A stretch of 55,289 bases of DNA. It comes from an uncultured Candidatus Pelagibacter sp. (lineage in GTDB: Bacteria; Pseudomonadota; Alphaproteobacteria; Pelagibacterales; Pelagibacteraceae). The translations under genes were made by a program, and so were the position numbers. Of the stretch, positions 54,277-55,289 are shown piece after piece (positions within the stretch are counted from its first letter, which is position 1; each line of letters opens with the position of its first letter). The notes below the pieces were generated by a model that saw nothing but the letters and a program-made list of their open reading frames with translations, was not told the DNA's origin and searched no databases. The stretch lies in assembly GCA_905612385.1 (NCBI GenBank), contig CAJQRR010000024.1:1-55289 (forward strand). The letters are read 5' to 3'.

Positions 54277-54879
54277 ATGTTAAAGAAAAAAATTACAAAA
54301 ATATTAGTAGGAACAAACAATATTGGAAAATTAAAGGAAATCAGGGATTTATTGCCTAAAAACCTTGAAATTTACTCTACATCTGACTTTAAGATTAAAA
54401 GTCCTACAGAAAGTGGAAAAACATTTGAGGAAAATTCTTTAATTAAAGCCAAATATTTTTCTAAAAAAGCAAAAATGATATGCTTGTCAGATGACTCAGG
54501 ACTTGAGATTGATATTTTAAAAGGGGCCCCTGGAATATATTCAGCAAGATGGGGTGGAAAAAAAGGAGACTTTCTTAAAGCAATGAATAGAGTTTTCAAA
54601 GAATTAGATAAAAAAAATAAAAATTGGAAGATTAAAAAGATTAAAGCTAGATTTGTTTGTGCCTTAACTATCTATGGACCCAACCAAAAAACAATAAGCT
54701 CTATTGGTAAAATTGAGGGATATATTTCACCTTCTATTAAAGGAGAAAACGGATTTGGTTATGATTCTATTTTTATACCTAGAGACAAAAAAATTACTTT
54801 TGGTGAGATGAGGCCTGTGCAAAAATATAAAATGGATCACCGGTTTAAAGCTTTCAAAAAGATTAAAAAATTTTTTTAA
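54277..54879 (+). CDS. rdgB: XTP/dITP diphosphohydrolase (RdgB/HAM1 family)
   Basis: Removes non-canonical purine NTPs (XTP, dITP, ITP). It has 200 residues: ILVGTNNIGKLKEIRDLLP (~9-27, with the T-N-x-x-K motif), SPTESGKTFEENSLIKAKYF (~44-63), LSDDSGLEIDILKGAPGIYSARWGG (in parts, ~71-95, catalytic Asp) and GENGFGYDSIFIP (~158-170). It is normal in length. It is divergent from grpE. Its last 17 bases overlap the 3' end of the converging PBP-activator-like gene. Confidence 0.97.
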   Translation: MLKKKITKILVGTNNIGKLKEIRDLLPKNLEIYSTSDFKIKSPTESGKTFEENSLIKAKYFSKKAKMICLSDDSGLEIDILKGAPGIYSARWGGKKGDFLKAMNRVFKELDKKNKNWKIKKIKARFVCALTIYGPNQKTISSIGKIEGYISPSIKGENGFGYDSIFIPRDKKITFGEMRPVQKYKMDHRFKAFKKIKKFF

Positions 54880-55289
54880 ATTTGCTATTTTCAACTTTAT
54901 AGAAATTAAGAATATGATTAATCTTATTATCCTTTATTTCAAAAATTCCAACTTTTCCCTTAAATAAGTTTTTTTTTTGAAAAACTTTTTCATCAATAAT
55001 TGAATTATTCTGAAGTATTAAATAGTAAACAAGGCCAACTAAATCAAAACTTAAAAAAGATAATTGATTAGGGTGCTGACCAAATTCATTAAAATATTTT
55101 AAAGAAAAATCTTCGTAATTTTTTTTATTTATAGATGGGAAGTAAAGTGGCTGTGCACTAGCCTCTTCAAGCAGAGATTTATCAAACCATTGATTAAGAG
55201 TTATAAAATATTTTTTTTTGGGTGAAATATCCGTATAAAGTAAAGAAGTTGTGACACTTTTTAAGCTTTCATCAAAGTCTGCAATTATT
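54863..55289 (-). CDS. penicillin-binding protein activator-like (LpoA/periplasmic ligand-binding fold), 3' part
   Basis: An open minus-strand frame enters from the right edge and stops at 54863-54865. The last ~141 codons include ISPKKKYFITLNQWFDKSL, a LSFLSFDLVGLVYYLI strand-helix and the end GKVGIFEIKDNKINHILNF, then KKIF. Gly-x-x-Gly-x-F-x-F near the C-terminus is typical of Peripla_BP_6-type proteins annotated as penicillin-binding protein activators, which regulate peptidoglycan synthases. The start and any signal peptide lie outside the window. It overlaps the rdgB 3' end by 17 bases. The family call is by pattern and moderately sure. Confidence 0.7.
   Translation of the reverse strand, partial: IIADFDESLKSVTTSLLYTDISPKKKYFITLNQWFDKSLLEEASAQPLYFPSINKKNYEDFSLKYFNEFGQHPNQLSFLSFDLVGLVYYLILQNNSIIDEKVFQKKNLFKGKVGIFEIKDNKINHILNFYKVENSKFKKIF

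Overview
The window looks like a piece of a chromosome from the SAR11 clade (Pelagibacterales, Candidatus Pelagibacter-like Alphaproteobacteria). The grounds are very low GC, lysine- and asparagine-rich proteins, intergenic gaps that are mostly under 50 bases or overlaps of 1-17 bases, and gene orders typical of Alphaproteobacteria (hisB-H-A-F-E, hslVU, Tim44/Smr, fxsA-secB-dnaQ-coaE-aroE-maf, hemE-hemH-rho-mnmE-mnmG-rsmG-parA-parB-holA, grpE-dnaK-dnaJ-dapB). There are about 57 protein genes and one tRNA, with no insertion sequence, prophage or CRISPR array.

Layout. 1-5.8 kb is an acetate/organic-acid module: an acetyl-CoA synthetase with an unexplained N-terminal extension that is open at the left edge, an unknown protein, and a two-subunit sodium:solute symporter (DUF4212 plus SSS). 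5.8-9.7 kb holds rpe, a heparinase II/III-like gene and purH. 9.7-13.4 kb holds phhB, an FkbM methyltransferase, a small membrane protein, tRNA-Gly(GCC), a Lon-N domain protein and a UbiH-like hydroxylase. 13.5-16.1 kb is ftsK-lolA. 16.1-20 kb is the histidine cluster read leftward. 20-24.5 kb holds hslVU, a GNAT-like protein, Smr, Tim44, fxsA and secB. 24.5-28 kb is dnaQ-coaE-aroE-maf-ppsR, read leftward. 

The key locus is 27949-28232, an AT-rich gap of 284 bases between divergent ppsR (the RP001 family) and hemE. That gene pair flanks the replication origin in Caulobacter and the proposed origin in Rickettsia, and the strand bias flips here. To the right, hemE-hemH-hemG-rho-mnmE-mnmG-rsmG-parA-parB run rightward, and a full 16-bp parS site lies inside rsmG about 9.5 kb from the gap. 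I therefore read this as the chromosomal origin and its partition locus.

Within the origin-proximal cluster there are two oddities. A HemG-type (flavodoxin-like) protoporphyrinogen oxidase is present where many Alphaproteobacteria use HemJ. A partly duplicated [sulfotransferase - mnmE] segment has left a second sulfotransferase and a 3' mnmE remnant. The rest (40-55.3 kb) is holA-lptE-leuS, a DUF3576 lipoprotein, a major porin with dyad repeats in its upstream region, a divergent ThiE-like protein, the PLP homeostasis protein, an L,D-transpeptidase paired with a winged-helix regulator, a PfkB-family kinase, nth, dapB, dnaJ-dnaK-grpE, rdgB and the 3' end of a penicillin-binding-protein-activator-like gene.
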